Shown here: positions 12,296-24,364 of the stretch, one piece after another
Numbering within the stretch: position 1 is the stretch's first letter
How the letters are laid out: each line of letters starts with the position of its first letter
Assembly (NCBI GenBank): GCA_001692895.1
Contig: KV748281.1
Location: 184,847 to 248,846 of the forward strand
DNA: 64,000 bases
Direction: 5' to 3'
Origin: Cenococcum geophilum 1.58
Taxonomy: Eukaryota > Ascomycota > Dothideomycetes > Gloniales > Gloniaceae
Made by a program: the position numbers and the translations under genes
The notes under the pieces: generated by a model
Told to the model about the DNA's origin: nothing
Databases searched by the model: none
What the model saw: only the letters and a program-made list of their open reading frames with translations

Positions 12296-12719
12296 TATTA
12301 CGGACGCTTTAAGTACACTATTATAACTACTTAGAGAAGAGTTAAAAGAAGCTAGTTAGTTAATATAGGCACGGTCTAGGATAGATTTAGTAGAACTATG
12401 TAATAAGGAATAGTAACCAAGTTACATAATGTAATCTATATAATCTATGTAATCTATATAATCCGCGACAGAGTAGATAGAGCACATATACCTTACGTAT
12501 AAGGAGGGTTTCCTAGGAGTACGGTTGTGTATTTAAAGGACCATAGTCCCTACTCTAGATAGTTCTTTCCTTATAGTAATTCTTAGAATACAATTAGAGT
12601 TAATCTATTAGGCAACCACTCCACCAGTTATTATTACGTTGTTGACTTTAATTTATATCACCTACACACCTAGCCCAATAACGAGCCCATTGTAGTTCTT
12701 GCTATAAGGTTCCGTTATA
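12296..12719 (+). repeat. 3' LTR of element 1
   Basis: Starts 'tattacggacgctttaagt' (TG changed to TA) and ends 'ggttccgttata'. It is the same length as the 5' LTR. It carries more G-to-A changes than the 5' copy (for example aatctatataatctatg in place of gatctgtataatctgtg). Followed by the TSD 'tttaa' at 12720. Confidence 0.95.
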
Positions 12720-12724
12720 TTTAA

Positions 12725-13430
12725 ACGCCTATTTTAAAGTAGAGGTTAAAATTAAGAACTATTAAATATTAGGGAAGGGGATGTATTTACGGAGGGTTAC
12801 TAGGCACGGGAAAGGCCGGTTAATAGTCGCGTATAGTATACTATTTAGAGGTCTAATTACAGCTATATATAAAATCTAGGCCGCTAAATATTATAAAGGG
12901 CGGGAAGGCACTGTAAATGCATTTATATAGATAGGATGCTAGGCGTTTAATGCATATAGCGGCCTATACAGCAGCTATTATATATATTAATTATAGAATA
13001 CTCTATATAGCGGAGATTTTTTAAAGGTTATATAGCGTAGTAGTTTCTATTAAAGTATATATAGGGTTTATATTAGGCCGCCAAATATTATAGAGGATAA
13101 GAAGGGACGTTATAAGCATACTTACAGAAAATAAGGGTTAGTAGTTTATTATAGGTAAAGAAATATAGGTTATATAGTTGCTTGCCTTTAGCGGTGTATT
13201 TAAAGTATTAAAAATATTATTACTAAATCCTTACTAATAAAAATAGTAAAGCCTAAGCGTTATTAGTGACGCTTACTTAAGCGTTAGGGTGTTAAATGTT
13301 TAAGGCTTATTTAAAATGCTAAGCATTTTAATATCCATACGCGTTAGCGAATTAGTATACCTAGCGCGCGAAATATAAATAGGCTAATAAGCCTACCCCT
13401 CTAAACTGCCCTACCACTTAGATAATTTTA
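12725..13430. other. Degraded DNA between element 1 and a degraded coding segment
   Basis: TA-rich, stop-riddled sequence. A reverse-strand reading near 12770-12870 gives a short protein-like stretch without a recognisable family. No repeat boundaries were identified. Confidence 0.4.
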
Positions 13431-13910
13431 CTCGCAGCGAGCTTATAAAATTAAATATAGTGATATAAAAAATAAGTAAGTATAAAACTTTAATAAAGGA
13501 TTACCGGAATAGAATATATATAGTATCTATAATTAATAAGTCACACGCAGACCTCGTATAATTTAGCCTAAAGAAGACAATATAGAAGATCTAAAAGACT
13601 ATACCAACCAAAACTATACCTACTATTGCCTTAACGGATACTATAGAAAGTAATAAAGCGCGTAAGCTTATAAAAATAGTATATTTGACGTGGTTTACTT
13701 TAGTATAGTAGCTCTAGCGGCTAACGCAAATAAGGAATTTAAGTTAAAAATACTAGAAATACTACTAAAGTTAAAAGTTAGAGTAGTTAATATAAACTCT
13801 TTATATATAGGCTTAATAGTCTATTTTATAGAACGACGCATTTTAATATAATATCTAAACGATTTAGTAGTATATATATTAGCTTTTAGCCCTTATTAAG
13901 ACTCCTAGGT
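13430..13910 (+). pseudogene. Degraded coding segment, family unknown
   Basis: The plus strand reads as a protein fragment. RNRIYIVSIINKSHADLV near 13508 is followed, after a frame change near 13690, by VALAANANKEFKLKILEILL near 13700 and a short continuation. TAG/TAA replace likely Gln/Trp codons. It may be part of a transposon-encoded protein, but no catalytic motif is visible. Only the coding character is supported, not a function. Confidence 0.35.
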
Positions 13911-14203
13911 CCTACTTAGTTATACTATCCCGCATTTAAAGAGTGGGTAGAGCTATTACTAGGCTAGTTTATAATAGGTAGAATAAAATAGGAGTAGAGG
14001 TAGTATTAATATAATAATTACAGTGCCGATTATTAGCTAAGCTTAAACTACTAGTTCTGCTTAATAAGGGATATTATTAAACCATTATTATACTATATTA
14101 AAAACCTAAAACTGGGGTATATAACAATATAAGAGTTTTAAAAGAAATTTACTAATACCTATAAGTAGAACTTATAGTAACCGCACTATTAAGGGACTTA
14201 TTA

Positions 14204-14495
14204 TATACCTATTGCGCAAAGCTATAGCTTATCTATTCGCTGTTGCTAATTGCTAGTAGTATATTACTACTAATTTGGTCTCTATATACCTATTACGCCT
14301 TATTATAGCCTATCTATTCGCTGTTGCTAATTCCTAGTAGTATTACTGTCAATTTAATCTCCATATATCTATTACGCCTTATTATAGCTTATTTATTTAC
14401 TGTTTCTAATTGCCAGTAGCGTATTACCGTTGATTTAGTCTCCGTATACCCATTATACCCTATTATAGCTTATCTATTCGCTATTACTACTAACA
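14204..14495 (+). repeat. 80-bp tandem repeat, about 3.7 copies
   Basis: Units start 'tatacctattgcgc' (14204), 'tatacctattacgcc' (14284), 'tatatctattacgcc' (14364) and 'tatacccattatacc' (14445). Each contains 'cttatctattcgctgttgct' or a variant, then 'gctagtagtattac'. The period is 80, 80 and 81 bp. Copies differ mainly by transitions. Confidence 0.85.
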
Positions 14496-14499
14496 TCTA

Positions 14500-15585
14500 T
14501 AAAACTAAAGCCGCTAGGGTTTCTATTTAAACACGCTGTACTATTTATATTTAGGTATCTTTATATAAGGTTACCGCGGGTATTAAAAGGGGTAAGGAAA
14601 TCTTATAATAAGCGTTTTTAACCAAGGCATAGTATAAGGGATTCGCCCGCCAGCTTAGAGGCTTAAGAATATTATTTAATAAATTATAAAGAAGATGTTC
14701 TATAGCCTCTAATAAATTAGAGATACTACTATTTAGAAGTATAACTACTCTTATATATCTGCATACTATTTATTGAGGCCGTTATTAGTAGCTAAGGAGG
14801 GTGCAATATTGTTAAATCTGCACGTTAGTAATTATATGCTAATATAGGATCCCTAGGTTTAGTAACTTCTATATAGGGGCGTTTATAAGGGGAGGAAATT
14901 CGCTTTTTTAGGCTTAGCTAGGGCGAGTTAGTAGTACTAAGATATATTAGTCTAAGAGAAAGCATCTAACTAGAATAAAGCTCTTAATACTATCCTATCT
15001 AAACTAAACATCTTTATACAATTTTAAATATTATAAAATAAGACCGGTGCCGTAAAGCTATAAGAAATTTGTTAATATTAGGTAAATTTAATCTCTAGTA
15101 GGTGTTATAGGTAAAGGCTAAGAGAACTAATAGCCCTATCCCTTTAAGCCTTTATATAATATAAAGCTTAATTCTATATCTAATAGCTAAAGCCGCTTTA
15201 GTAACGTTATAATATCCTATACTTCTTATAAATAATATAATATAGCTAACTCCCTTTATAGAAGCGGCTTAACTTTTAACTAAACTTTTAATCCTTAACG
15301 TACCTATAAACTTTAATTGCTATTTCTTAAAAGAATCCGCAAGCGTCTATTAGCTAAGAAGTTTTTAAAAAATAGCGTTATTTAATAAATTGCTATTAGT
15401 AGTAATAAGATCCTTAATAAGGGGATGTTTATTTAACCACTTTAGTTCGCTAATAATAGCCTTTAGATCTTTCCCTATAGATATATTAACGAATATCTTA
15501 ATTTTAAAGAGGTTTGCCGATAATATATTAAGTAGGTTCGCATATCTAGGTAAAAGAGGAGGTAAGGAAGCAACCTTATTCCTTA
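14500..15585. other. Degraded AT-rich DNA
   Basis: RIP-type composition. A 68-codon open stretch at 15390-15596 shows no family motif and runs into the tandem repeat, so I do not call it a gene. No other structure was identified. Confidence 0.4.
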
Positions 15586-15815
15586 AAGAAGGCTAAACAC
15601 TCCCTAGAGAAGGCTGGACGATATTATCTTTATTCCCTAAAAAAGGCTAGACATCCTTACTCTTTAAAAAAGGCTTAATAATATCTTTATTCTCTAAAGA
15701 AGGCTAGACACTCCCTAAAGAAGACTAGATAGTATTATCCTTATTCCTTAAAAAAGGCTAGACATCCTTACTCCCTAAAAAAGGCTAGATATCCTTACTC
15801 CCTAAAGGAGTATAA
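15586..15815 (+). repeat. Tandem repeat of about 24-30-bp units ('ccctaaaaaaggctagacatccttact')
   Basis: Eight or so imperfect units of the type 'ccttaaagaaggctaaacact' follow each other, some with an extra 'gatattatctttatt' segment. This gives two alternating unit lengths. Bases vary mostly at C/T positions. Confidence 0.8.
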
Positions 15816-15849
15816 AGTGAATTATAGTGGCCGCGTTTATTCTCTAAGA

Positions 15850-16100
15850 GAGGTAGTGTGGTGGGGTAAAATGGCTTACGCCTAGTACCTTGGCATTTTC
15901 CTGTATATATCAAGCCTTCGGCTTCCCTCCTTCTTATATAGCACGACCGACCGGAATACATTCTTTCCTTTCTTCTTACTGACTGCTTTCCTACTGATTG
16001 ATGACGACTGACGACTGATTGACCGACCGACCGACCGACAGACAGACAGACAGCACTGTGACTTTCCTATCTGAGAGTGGTCGTACCCTCCCACAGTAGT
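15850..16100. other. Un-RIPed island with a tetranucleotide microsatellite
   Basis: The sequence regains normal CA/TG content. It carries gaccgaccgaccgacc followed by gacagacagacagacag (16021-16053), flanked by 'actgattgatgacgactgac' imperfect repeats. A 70-codon minus-strand frame here is rich in Ser/Arg because of the repeat and looks fortuitous. Confidence 0.7.
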
Positions 16101-16347
16101 AAATATTAAAAGGTATTAATAGGAAGCTTCTAAAGCCTTTAAATAGTATATATAATATTAAGGAGATAAGGTTAAAGCTGCTTATTAAAAGTATTGCGAA
16201 TAAGATTTAAGGCTACTATAATACTAAAGTTTATAATAGTAGGTTATAAGTTATATAATTTATATTAAGATAAAAGAGTAGTTAAGTGTAGTTCCCCTTT
16301 ACTTTTAATTCCCTAGCAGGTCGCTAGCACCCCTAAAACTTAGAAAA

Positions 16348-16418
16348 GCCTTATACCAATTATATCGCTTTAATTAAGTATTATATACTTAATTAAAGCG
16401 ATATAATTGGCGTAAGGC
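16348..16418. repeat. Hairpin: 33-bp inverted repeat with 5-bp loop
   Basis: The left arm 16348-16380 starts 'gccttataccaattatatcg'. The right arm 16386-16418 is its reverse complement apart from two adjacent mismatches (tata versus cgta near the outer end). The loop is 'ttata'. This could be two terminal inverted repeats brought together, a MITE or an extrusion-prone palindrome. No flanking target duplication is obvious. Confidence 0.85.
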
Positions 16419-16419
16419 C

Positions 16420-19240
16420 CTTATTAGAGCTATGCTAATATAATAGTAATTATTAACCTTACTTTTACTTATAATGCGTAATTAAAAATCAAACCTCTTT
16501 TTTAGCTAAAATAGGAGGCGATATAAGTTGTAAACTTAATTAAGCGTATAATGTAAAATATTTAGTAATATAGCTTATTCTGTTATAGAAGGCTATAAGC
16601 CTTAATACTATTAGAGGATTCCTTTTCTAACTAACGCGTAAAATATATAATTTGTGATAATTTCTTTCTTAAGGAGCTAAAGAGTAAGACGCCTTAATAG
16701 ATCTAAGGATACCATCTAAAGGAAAGAATATAGAAATACCTAATATATAGAGCTAATTTCCGCCCCATTATACTAGGGATATATAATTGCCTTTATTACC
16801 TACTTTACTAGTTACCTTAATATATCTTCTATATCTTTTATTTATTACTACCCTACTTTACTATTTTTACCACTCCTTTTAAACTATTCCCTAGCTTATC
16901 CTATTTCCGCTAACTATTTATAGCCGCTCTTTACTCTTTAATATAGATACTTATTTAACTATTAGCTTACTTATTAAAGCTATAACTCGCTAGATTACGC
17001 TAACTATTAGTTTCTTAAAGCGTTATATTTAGCTGCCTCTTATATTAATTATTAGTACTTTAACAGCCGCTTATAGTTAGGATTAAGATTCTAGATATAG
17101 TATATTAATTACTAAGCTTTATTAATAAGCAAATATCCTATAATCTATTAAGGTAGATCTAAAAAAGGCGTCTTCTATTACTGGGATTAGTTGGCCTATA
17201 GAGAGCTTATAAAGTAAGGAAATAATACCTTTTAAGTTAGATAATTCTAAGCGTCCTAGCACTAGTCTATTGTTTAATTAAATTACTATAGGCCTAAGTA
17301 ACCAGTAAAGGGTATTTGGGGGTCTAGTAGATCCTATACACATATAATACTAATAAGTCCCCTAAACACTTAATAATATAATATTAAGTAAAATTCTTAA
17401 TACTTGCCTAGATAAGACTCTAATAGATAAGACTCCGACTTATAAGAGGACTATAAATATACTCTCTTATAAAATAATTTATTTGTTCCCTAAGCCTCTA
17501 TAGGATTTCCTTAGTATTCTTTATAGAAGAACTAGAGAGCGAAAAGTATAGGATATTATCTATATATCTACTTTCTTTAAATTAATATATAATCGCTCTA
17601 ACGCATTATAAGTCTAAGTATATTTAATATCTCCTATATAGTATCTATTCTAATTAAATTATAGATTATAATATAAGCGATTCTTTAAGACTTATAGGAC
17701 CATATTAAAGAAAAAGGTGTAGATAGTGCTCTCTTATAAAAGCTACGTCTACTCGTTAATATTACGGACCTTTAATAATAGTTTTTTATATCTAGCTTAA
17801 AGTTAAGATTTTGGTATATAATTAAAATTAATCCTCTAGTCTTTAAATAAATCCGCTTGCACTATAATATGAATTTACATATATACGTCTAAAATTCTTA
17901 AAATTACAGCGCTTATGCATTAAGGGGGAGTCGTATCAGTGGCGTTATTGCATTTATTAGCCGCCTAGTGCTATTAAATAGATATATTCCGCTAAATATC
18001 CTCCTAATTACTGCTAACGCTCCTGCTATACCTCTTATAGTTTTAATATAAGATACAGTTTAATTAATTACTCTAGTAATGCAATCCATTTCTATTATTT
18101 TTAATATTAATAAAATCTATTAATCTAGATAACAAAGTTTACTTTATAGATATTTCTAATAAGTTAAGAGTAACTAGTCTAGTGTCTAATAAGGGTTTAC
18201 TAATAATAGTTAATCCAGAGCTACTAGCGCCGATTACCCGCTTAATATTAATCAACTTAGCTCTCTAAAAACCACCCAGACTATTAGTTTACACTATTAG
18301 CCTTTCCCTAGTAAGACTCTACTAACACTTTATAAAGTGTAACTTAACTAGCCCTTATATAAATAACGAGCCCTTAGAATCCGCATATAAGTCTTAGTTA
18401 AAAAACAATTTAAGTTAATAAACACGACCTTTAAGTATAGTAATAGTTAGGGCAGTATTTCGTCTAAGCTTAATAGACTAATATTGGGTTATAAGCAGAA
18501 ATATTATAGCCTTTTTCTTAATGCCGGAGTAAGTAGTAAATAGACAAATAAAGAGAAAGCTATTATATACTTTTTAAGGCAGGACAGATTTCTATTTATA
18601 AATATTGCTAAATAGGCGCCGTATTTACTAGCTTAAATTTTAGAGATATACCTAATCCTATATATCTTATACCTTATTCTACTAAGGCTATATATTACTT
18701 ACATTTGCTAGGTTAAATAATATATAGGATCTCTTATAACCCTATAACCTAAATATAGAGTTTTAATATATATCGCCGGTTAGTTTCTTTTCTTAAATGT
18801 AACTTCTAATAGCTTTACTTATATTTTTAAAGATTTTTATTACAAATAAAGCCTTATCAAAGCCCTAGTCTTAAAAACAAACGCCCTATAAAGACTAAAT
18901 CCTTATAAAGCTAGGTTACTAAGTATTACTTATAGTTTTATTATAGGATAATATTATAAAAGCCCTGTTAGGGAGAACACCGGGTGTATATTAGCGCCAT
19001 TATAGCTATATCCTTCGCGCTAAAGAGCTAGTATAGATACTTAAGGAAGTAAATTTCCTTATAGAATTGTGTAATAAGAAATTTCTATTATAGAAAGTTA
19101 TTAAGGGATATTTTCCGAATAGGCACCATTAATTAATTAAGGAATTCTATAAAAATAGCGAGCTAGGTAGTTAGGCGTAGCGTCCTCTAAATATGCAGCC
19201 AGGATCTTAACGGATTTAGTGGCTATAGCTTTAGTTCTAT
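16420..19240. other. Degraded AT-rich DNA, no element recognised
   Basis: Long TA-rich stretch with stops in all frames. I could not place reverse transcriptase, transposase or LTR signatures. Probably relics of mobile elements too decayed to assign by eye. Confidence 0.4.
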
Positions 19241-19244
19241 AAGC

Positions 19245-19600
19245 TAAAAGGTTATAAAAGCTAGGGGCTTATAAGAGCTAGGAAATCCTATAAGCTAGGT
19301 AATTGTATAAGTAAAGTAGTCTAACTTAGCGCCCTTTAATTAATACCTAGTGTATAAATAGGGTATTAATAGGTTTAATAATTTCGGCTTTAATTATATA
19401 AGCTAGATATTTATAAGAGCTAGGCGATCCTATAAGCTAGGTAATTATATAAGCTAGGTAATCGTATAAGCTAGGCGATTGTATAAATTAGGTAATTATA
19501 CGAGCTAGGCAATTATATAAGCAGAGTAATTATATAAGCAGGGTAATCTGACCTAGCGCCCTCTATTAACGCCTAGTATATAAATAGGAAGTAAATATTA
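19245..19600 (+). repeat. 16-bp minisatellite ('ataagctaggtaattgt') with a longer duplicated end
   Basis: Units such as 'ataagctaggtaatcgtataagctaggcgattgt' repeat from about 19255 to 19550. Two copies of a longer block containing 'cctagcgccctctattaa' and 'cctagtgtataaatagg' occur near 19325 and 19550. This suggests a higher-order period of about 225 bp. Confidence 0.75.
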
Positions 19601-19959
19601 GGAAAATACTAGAACTATAAAAAAAAGAAATATATAAGTCCCAGATCTAGAAATATTAAAGAAGTTTCTATATAAAGACCCCTTACACATACTTAGAGAA
19701 GTTCCTATATAAATAGCCCTATAAGCGTAGCTATAAGTTTAAGCCCTCTCGCGTAATCTAACCACCCCTCCCTACTATACTAGAATAGATAAATAACCGC
19801 TATATACTATAAGCAGAGAAATAATTTAAATAAAAAGAAAACACTATAAAAAAACATATTTATATCCTTAAGATATAAATTTATAAGTACTATAGTCTTA
19901 AATACAACTAATAGTTGCTAAGGTGGCATGCGTCCTAGGTCTATAAATTCAAAAAATCC

Positions 19960-20480
19960 TAGGTCATTAGCATAGATTTACCTTTTATTATCGCTTTTAA
20001 GGTAGTAAATAAATTTATTTAAGTAAAAGCATAAATTATCGCGAATACTTTATAGCTTACTATAAGTTAAGCGGGCAGAGGCTCTAGTAGAAATAGTAAA
20101 ATATTGTTTTATTTCGCAATAGGCTAAACAAAAAATAGCTAAAGTTTTAACCCTTTTACCAGCTTTTATTAGAAATCTTCTTTATATTTATATTCTATAT
20201 TTATAGATTTAAGACTATAAAGCTAAGGCCACTGTATCTAACTGTCGCCTATATAGCCTCGTTACTTAATATCTCTTCATTACTATCTACCCCTATTTTT
20301 TAATCTTTAGTGCTAAAACTATTTTCTCCGCTATATAATATCTCTACGTCCTATTTTTAATCCTTATTACTAAAGTCACTTTCCTAACCAGCTAACGCCT
20401 CTATATTGCCGTTATCTCTAAAGTCAGTTTCTTTATCTATAAACGCCTACTTACTAGCTAACAATTTAGGGACGCTATGC
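19960..20480 (-). pseudogene. Degraded minus-strand coding segment with acidic repeats
   Basis: The reverse strand of about 20230-20480 reads KETDFRDNGNIEALAG, ESDFSNKD, DVEILYSGENSFSTKD and GVDSNEEILSNEAI, with TAG/TAA at probable Trp/Gln positions. The segment is acidic and loosely repetitive. The lower part to about 19960 is less clear. No family recognised. Confidence 0.35.
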
Positions 20481-20569
20481 TTGTAGGTACTTAGGGTTAC
20501 GGATACCACTTAAGGAGAAATTATAGTCGATATTATTAGGATATAGAATAAGCCTATAGACCTCTAAGT

Positions 20570-20830
20570 ACTGGCTGCTTAGTGCTTTAAGTAAAAGATC
20601 TCCCCTAATGTAAGGCAGATTAATAAAAGTTAATTGCCGCCTATATAAGGCGGAGCGCTTATAAAGGGCTTAGCTAGAATAGCAATTAAACTACCCTAAA
20701 GGCACTAATAGCTCCTTTACTATAGATGGGGGGTTAATATATAAGATAAACTGGCTAGGATAAGTCTACTATTTAGGTAGTATCTTACCCTAGGAAGGAT
20801 AGGCGTCGGAAATAAATTATATAATACTAT
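20570..20830 (+). pseudogene. Degraded plus-strand coding segment, unknown family
   Basis: The plus strand reads WLLSALSKRSPLM near 20569, then NYPKGTNSSFTIDGGLIYKI near 20690, with RIP-type stops. The high density of sensible codons in one frame suggests a former gene or transposon frame. I cannot name it. Confidence 0.3.
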
Positions 20831-22350
20831 TCCTGCTAAGAGAGGCGTTATTAGGGGTCATTTTTAACCTCTAATTCTAGTTTATAACTTTATACAAACA
20901 CTTCTAAACCCTACTAAGGCATACGGCGTCCGTTGGGGATTGTTAGCTATTTAAGTTTAGCAGCAGCTTAGCTAATAGCTACCCCTAACAATGCCTTACT
21001 TATAGATTACTCTAGGTACCTATAGTCTTGGGCGCAGATAATATATAAGCTAAGAGTAATTATAGCTACTAAATATTATACTATAGACACCATATAAAGT
21101 AAAAAGGGGTGGCTAGTATACTTCGCCTTTCCCTTCTACCTTCTGTCCTAACTCCGCCTTAGAAAAGAAATAGGATATAAATGTTATACTCTTAGTTCTT
21201 ATATACTATTAATTTAACTTATTTTTAAATCTAACCTCTTAACCATATATCCCTTACCATCTTTATAAGAATACTAGATATTATATATATTACCTTAACT
21301 AAGCTTAGATATATTGCTAACATAACCTATAGGTCCTTAATTAGTGCTTATAAAAATATTATAATATACTATCGCCCTAAAGATAACATACCTAATTATT
21401 AACCTACTAGAAACCTTAAATTATCCTAGAATTGCATTAACAATAAAGACACAGCATCTAGTAGCAGGGAGGAGAAACCATTATAGCTTTCCAACCCTAT
21501 ATAGAAATAGATACCTTATACGCCTACTTAAATACCTAATAAGGCCAATTCTTACAAAAACGACGATAATACAAAGGGTAATATATAAGAGGATACGGTT
21601 TAGGGAAGTGTATAAAAAATATACCTTAATTATCTTAGGGGATTGGAAGGCTATAGTAAAACTAAGATAGACTTACCTAAGCTAATAGAGGACTATGGCG
21701 AGGCTAAGATAGACTCGCCTTAACTAAAAGAGAACTATATTAAAGGCTTATTCTAGTAAATAAATATAGTTATAGGTTTTAAATATATTTCGCTAGTACC
21801 TAGAGGTATATTTATAAGACACTTATATTATTTAGCAATACTAATAATTAAGCAGAAAATAGTTTAGTCCCTATATATCTATCTAAAGTGTTAACAATTT
21901 TTAATACTAAGATTTTAAGCGGATAAGTAAAGTATTTTATATCCTAGTTACCTACTTATTATATAATAAAGGATATAATACATCTCCAAAACCCTAGTTA
22001 TAGAGGAATTATATCTTTATACAGTCCTATTATAGTAATATACTAGTATCCTACCTAGGTTTTAGCGGTGGCTATACCATAAAAAAAACCTTTATCTTAT
22101 ATATACTAAAATTAATTTTAAGCAAGAGTTTGGATTGGTAAGTAAATAAGGTTTGATTGGTTCTTATTTGACTGGTTACGTGTAGGGACCGTGCTACCCT
22201 ATTAAATCGCGACTGATACTTGCACTTACGATGCACCCCCTAATAGTAGGTAAATAAAATTAAAATTTATGTAGATTATAGAGCTTACAAAGCGCTTTAA
22301 AATGACACTACTTTTGTCTATATATCTTAAGGCTAAGTAATATTATACTG
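20831..22350. other. Degraded DNA ending in an un-RIPed stretch
   Basis: RIP-type sequence up to about 22130. From about 22140 to 22260 the composition is normal ('gtttgattggttcttatttg', 'cgtgtagggaccgtgctacc'), but there is no gene. Nothing else was identified. Confidence 0.4.
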
Positions 22351-22354
22351 ATGT

Positions 22355-23020
22355 AAAGTTTTGGAGCTCTGGGGTGCACGGAGCTCTACACGGAGCTCTG
22401 TAAAAGCTCTACACGAAGCTCCGTGAAAACTCTGCACGATACTCCGTAAAAGCTCTACACGAAGCTCTACTTAAAACCTATGGAGCTCTAAAGCTCTACT
22501 AATATACAGCACTAATACTAGGAAGTCTTATAATCGTTTCTACGTACGGTTACAACGGCTCTACGACGGCTCTACGACGGCTCTGCCATCGCCCGTACAG
22601 TTGCCCATACAATCGTCCGTACGAACGGCTCTGCATCGTCTCTACGAACGGTTTTACGTCGTCTTTACGACCGGCCCTATGACGGCTCTACCATCGCCCG
22701 TACAGTCGCCTATACGACCGGCTCTGCATCGTCTCTACGAACGGCCCTACAACGGCCCCGCAACGTCTCTACAGCGGCTCTACGAACGGCTCTACGAACG
22801 GCTCTACAGCTGCTCCATCGACGGCTCTACGACGGCCCTATAACGGCTCTACGAACAGCCCTACGAACAGCCCTACGAACAGCCCTACGAACAGCCCTAC
22901 GAACAGCCCTACGAACAGCCCTACGAACAACTCTACGAACGGCTCTACCATTGCCTTACAAACGGCTCTACTATCGCCCGTATGAACGGGTCTCCAACGG
23001 CTTAGGGGGAGCCGTGCACG
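22355..23020 (-). repeat. Inverted copy of the GAGCTT / CCGTTCGTAGAG minisatellite
   Basis: 'ggagctctacacggagctct' (22378 on) and 'cggctctacgaacggctcta' (about 22789 on) are the reverse complement of the units at 1740-3950. At about 22498-22530, 'actaatatacagcactaata' plus 'ctaggaagtc' is the reverse complement of the higher-order anchor, so the same composite unit is present in opposite orientation. A subarray of 'cgaacagccctacgaacagc' (12-bp units) lies at 22853-22928. CpG-rich and hardly RIPed. Confidence 0.85.
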
Positions 23021-23109
23021 GAGCTCTGTCTAGAAACTGTCACGTGCGTGCTAACCACGTGTACCAACTACGCGTACACAACCGCGTATACAACCCTTAT
23101 TACTACTAC

Positions 23110-23600
23110 TGCTCTATAGATCTCCCTCCGCAATAGCCTCTGCAGCAATCTCCGCAGCAATCTCCGTAGTAACAGTCTCCGCAGCAGCAGTCTCCGCAGT
23201 AATCCATAGCAGCCTCAGCAGCCTCCGCAGTATCCCCCGCAGCAATCTCCGCAGCAATCTCCGCAGTAGCCTCCTTAGCAGCCTCCGCGGCAGGTATAGG
23301 AGCGCTAGCAGCGGCTATAGGCTATGCAGCAGATACAGGAGCAGCAGTATAAGGAATGGCCGGCAGCAATATCCGGAATTATGGGAGGGGTAGCAGTAGG
23401 AGGATGAAGAGGAGGAGCAGGGTAGTGGCTACTGGGACGATAACGGCTGGGACGGTCGCTAGCAGCCTAGACGGTAGCGGCTAAAGCAGCTAGAGCAGTA
23501 GCTATGGTAGCAGCTATATGAACAGATACAGGAACAGATACGGATAGGCACAGTGGCAGCAGTGGCGGCAGTGGCGGCAGTAGCAGTAGTAGGGCAGCTA
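23110..23600. repeat. Triplet-based repeats (CAG/CCG type)
   Basis: 'cagcaatctccgcagcaatc', then 'gcagcagtggcggcagtggc' and similar 3-, 6- and 12-bp periods. Short frames in both directions (Ala/Val-rich one way, Cys/Ser/Thr-rich the other) follow directly from the periodicity and are not called as genes. Confidence 0.75.
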
Positions 23601-23656
23601 CTTGGTTTTTTTTTAGAAGGACTTCGTCCCCAAAGCCCAAAAGCCCGCCGCAGGCG

Positions 23657-23749
23657 CGAGAATTCCGTTAAATTTACCCAAGGAACCAAATTGCTGGCTG
23701 TAAGTCAGCAATTTGGAAATTTTCCTTGGAAAATTTAACGGAATTCTCG
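23657..23749. repeat. 93-bp imperfect hairpin / miniature inverted repeat
   Basis: The left end 'cgagaattccgttaaattt' (23657) is matched by the right end 'aaatttaacggaattctcg' (to 23749). The inner arms 'ccaaattgctg' and 'cagcaatttgg' also pair, around the loop 'gctgtaagt'. The normal base composition and compact size suggest a MITE or a regulatory hairpin. No clear flanking duplication. Confidence 0.8.
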
Positions 23750-23797
23750 TATATTATACTATACTAAGAACCTATATTACCTTTGTTGTTATACTAG

Positions 23798-23980
23798 GAT
23801 ATATAAACCGCTTAAAGATGTTATAATAGAGATAGCTTAGAGGGGTAAACTATATAAGCAAAGAGACCAACTAAAAGAGGCGCCAGATAATTATTTAGAA
23901 GATTTATTAACGAAAGGGATACGTAAAAGAAAGGTAAATTGCACTCTAGATAAAGCCTTTAAGAAGCCAAAGAAATAAGA
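23798..23980 (+). pseudogene. C-terminal fragment of a degraded unknown gene
   Basis: One plus-strand frame reads RLKDVIIEIA(stop)RGKLYKQRDQLKEA, followed by a charged LLTKGIRKRKVN... tail and a TAA at 23978. It is lysine-rich at the end. No family identified. It lies just outside the left LTR of element 3 and may be the host of that insertion or part of an older element. Confidence 0.35.
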
Positions 23981-24171
23981 AATTTCTTATAAAAAAAGAT
24001 TTTTATAATCACGTTTATATTTTCTAGCGCTAAGAATTAAGGCGCCAATTAGGATTTCTTTAGCTTAGTATTATTTTTCTATCTAGTTACTTCTATGTTA
24101 AGAGTATCTCGTTATTATTTATATATATATTAAATTAAAGTTAAGAATTTACTTATAGTAAGCTTATAAGT

Positions 24172-24364
24172 TGTTACAGGATAGGGGCAGTGGCTATAAA
24201 GCGTATGTATTCGAGGAGTCTATAAGACGTTGCGCGATCGATCGTAAGGGTTAAGGGCATAAGGAGGTGATATACCTACGCGTAGCTGATATAAGCTATA
24301 CGCGAGGTGTACGTAAGAGCACGGGGCTCTCCTATAGAGGCCCCTGCGGTAGGGTTCCGTAACA
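24172..24364 (-). repeat. Left (3') LTR of element 3
   Basis: 'tgttacaggataggggcagt' to '...ggttccgtaaca'. It pairs with 38657-38849 over 193 bp. The C-run at 24366-24375 next to it is, on the minus strand, the polypurine tract, which fixes the orientation. Confidence 0.93.

Larger units (their letters stand above)
4728..12719 (+). mobile_element. Element 1: full-length RIP-degraded Ty3/gypsy chromovirus
   Basis: Two 424-bp LTRs (4728-5151 and 12296-12719) flank an internal region. That region encodes, in order, gag with a zinc knuckle, a long extra coding segment, aspartic protease, reverse transcriptase, RNase H, integrase and a chromodomain-like tail. The 5-bp target-site duplication 'tttaa' is at 4723-4727 and 12720-12724. 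LTR ends are TG...TA, where CA has been mutated. Differences between the LTRs are almost all transitions. The domain order (RT-RNaseH-IN plus chromodomain) places it among fungal chromoviruses. It cannot be autonomous because stops occur throughout and RT active-site residues are altered. Confidence 0.95.

Noticed and set aside
22853-22928. CRISPR-like array
   Set aside because: Units are contiguous 12-mers without unique spacers, in a fungal genome.
22601-23136. Tyr/Arg/Leu-rich frames
   Set aside because: Reverse-complement minisatellite read as codons.
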